The notes under the pieces: model-generated | Told to the model about the DNA's origin: nothing | Database searches by the model: none | Seen by the model: only the letters and a program-made list of their open reading frames with translations | NCBI RefSeq assembly: GCF_014904065.1 | Contig: NZ_JACXJG010000025.1 | Coordinates: 27,981 to 34,787 of the forward strand | DNA: 6,807 bases | Reading direction: 5' to 3' | DNA from: Gulosibacter sediminis | Lineage (GTDB): Bacteria > Actinomycetota > Actinomycetes > Actinomycetales > Microbacteriaceae | Shown here: positions 6,442 through 6,807 of the stretch, one piece after another | Layout: each line of letters opens with the position of its first letter | Position numbering within the stretch: position 1 is the first letter of the stretch | Translations under genes and position numbers: made by a program

Positions 6442-6455
6442 TACGACAAGTCGTA
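6442..6455. promoter_or_regulatory. Perfect palindrome, candidate BlaI-family operator
   Basis: TACGAC-AA-GTCGTA is a perfect 6-2-6 dyad ending 21 bp before the start codon of the repressor gene. BlaI/MecI-family proteins bind dyads with outer TAC and GTA ends and usually control their own gene, so this is the natural autoregulatory site. It does not resemble HAIR. The promoter of the repressor gene is not clear: TAGCAT at 6436-6441 is a possible -10 next to the palindrome, but I see no good -35 at the right distance. Confidence 0.6.
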
Positions 6456-6476
6456 GAAGCCGAATTGGGAGGACAG

Positions 6477-6807
6477 ATGCCGGGAACTCGCACACGCGAG
6501 CGTGGTGAGCTTGAGACGCAGATCATGCGCGTGCTCTGGAATTCCAGGGCCCCGATGTCGGCGAAGGATATTCAGGCGCAGTTCGATGCAGCCGCGAGCG
6601 ACGGCGATCCCGTGCCCGCCTACACGACGCTCGTCACTGTGCTTGGGCGGCTCGAGAAGAAGGGTGCCGTACAGCGCGAGGCGGCCTCACCGCGCAAGGT
6701 GCGTTACACCGCCTCCCGCTCACAGGAAGAGCAGGCGAGCAGCACGATGCTCGCGGCGCTCGATCGCGTCGCCGACCGCGAGGTCGCGCTCATGCAGTTC
6801 GCCGGCA
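6477..6807 (+). CDS. BlaI/MecI/CopY-family transcriptional repressor (3' end outside window)
   Basis: The first 110 codons are present and the frame is open to the window edge. The start is ATG with GGGAGG (6467-6472) 4 bases upstream. The product begins MPGTRTRERGELETQIMRVL and shows the penicillinase-repressor winged helix. Helix 1 is GELETQIMRVLW (10-21), followed by PMSAKDIQAQF (26-36). The recognition helix is AYTTLVTVLGRLEKKGAV (48-65), and the wing VQREAASPRKVRYTASRS ends near 82. The final segment (about 83-110) is the start of the dimerisation helices. The YTTxxTVLxRLxKKG motif is diagnostic of the family. Such repressors are dimers usually inactivated by a partner BlaR/MecR-like M56 metallopeptidase, often encoded next door; the downstream DNA is outside the window, so pairing cannot be judged. 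The gene is divergent from dnaK with 252 bp between start codons. Confidence 0.9.
   Translation, partial: MPGTRTRERGELETQIMRVLWNSRAPMSAKDIQAQFDAAASDGDPVPAYTTLVTVLGRLEKKGAVQREAASPRKVRYTASRSQEEQASSTMLAALDRVADREVALMQFAG

Noticed and set aside
6209..6526. A 105-codon minus-strand open frame covering the dnaK leader and control region
   Set aside because: It runs through the promoter, the three HAIR repeats and the start of the divergent repressor gene, and its product shows no known motif.

Overview
The window is GC-rich and densely coded. It carries the actinobacterial heat-shock operon order dnaK-grpE-dnaJ-hspR, controlled by HspR-type inverted repeats. A Gram-positive-type DnaK of 621 residues, a MerR-family HspR at the operon end and HAIR operators upstream all point to Actinomycetota. 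A high-GC member such as the Microbacteriaceae is my best guess, but that family-level placement is inference.

Layout from left to right. Positions 3-167 (+) are the 3' end of a gene whose product resembles the C-terminus of a DedA/VTT membrane protein. Its stop codon overlaps the stop codon of a convergent formate/nitrite-family channel gene (164-991, -). Upstream of that, on the same strand and 32 bp away, is a membrane-anchored D,D-carboxypeptidase of the VanY type (1024-1959, -). A strong hairpin at 2001-2035 separates this pair from the heat-shock operon, which runs leftward: dnaK (4359-6224), grpE (3646-4356), dnaJ (2536-3537) and hspR (2055-2516). A 252-bp divergent region (6225-6476) holds the dnaK leader, a sigma70-like dnaK promoter and three HAIR-type repeats. 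It also holds a separate perfect palindrome just ahead of a rightward BlaI/MecI-family repressor gene (6477 to the window end, incomplete).

How the genes fit together: DnaK, the J-protein and GrpE form the ATP-driven Hsp70 folding cycle. HspR is predicted to bind the three HAIR elements over and next to the dnaK promoter and shut the operon down when folding capacity is sufficient, so the loop is autoregulatory. The dnaJ product is unusual for a dnaK-operon J-protein in having no zinc-finger domain and no cysteine at all. Two hairpins fill the 108-bp grpE-dnaJ gap and could set the ratio of dnaK-grpE to dnaJ-hspR message. BlaI-family repressors in general control beta-lactam or stress responses; here its predicted operator is the 14-bp palindrome 21 bp before its start.

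No CRISPR array, insertion sequence, tRNA or rRNA is seen, and no stretch over 300 bp lacks a gene. This is essentially a conserved core-genome region. The points worth checking are regulatory architecture and the zinc-less DnaJ rather than a new system.
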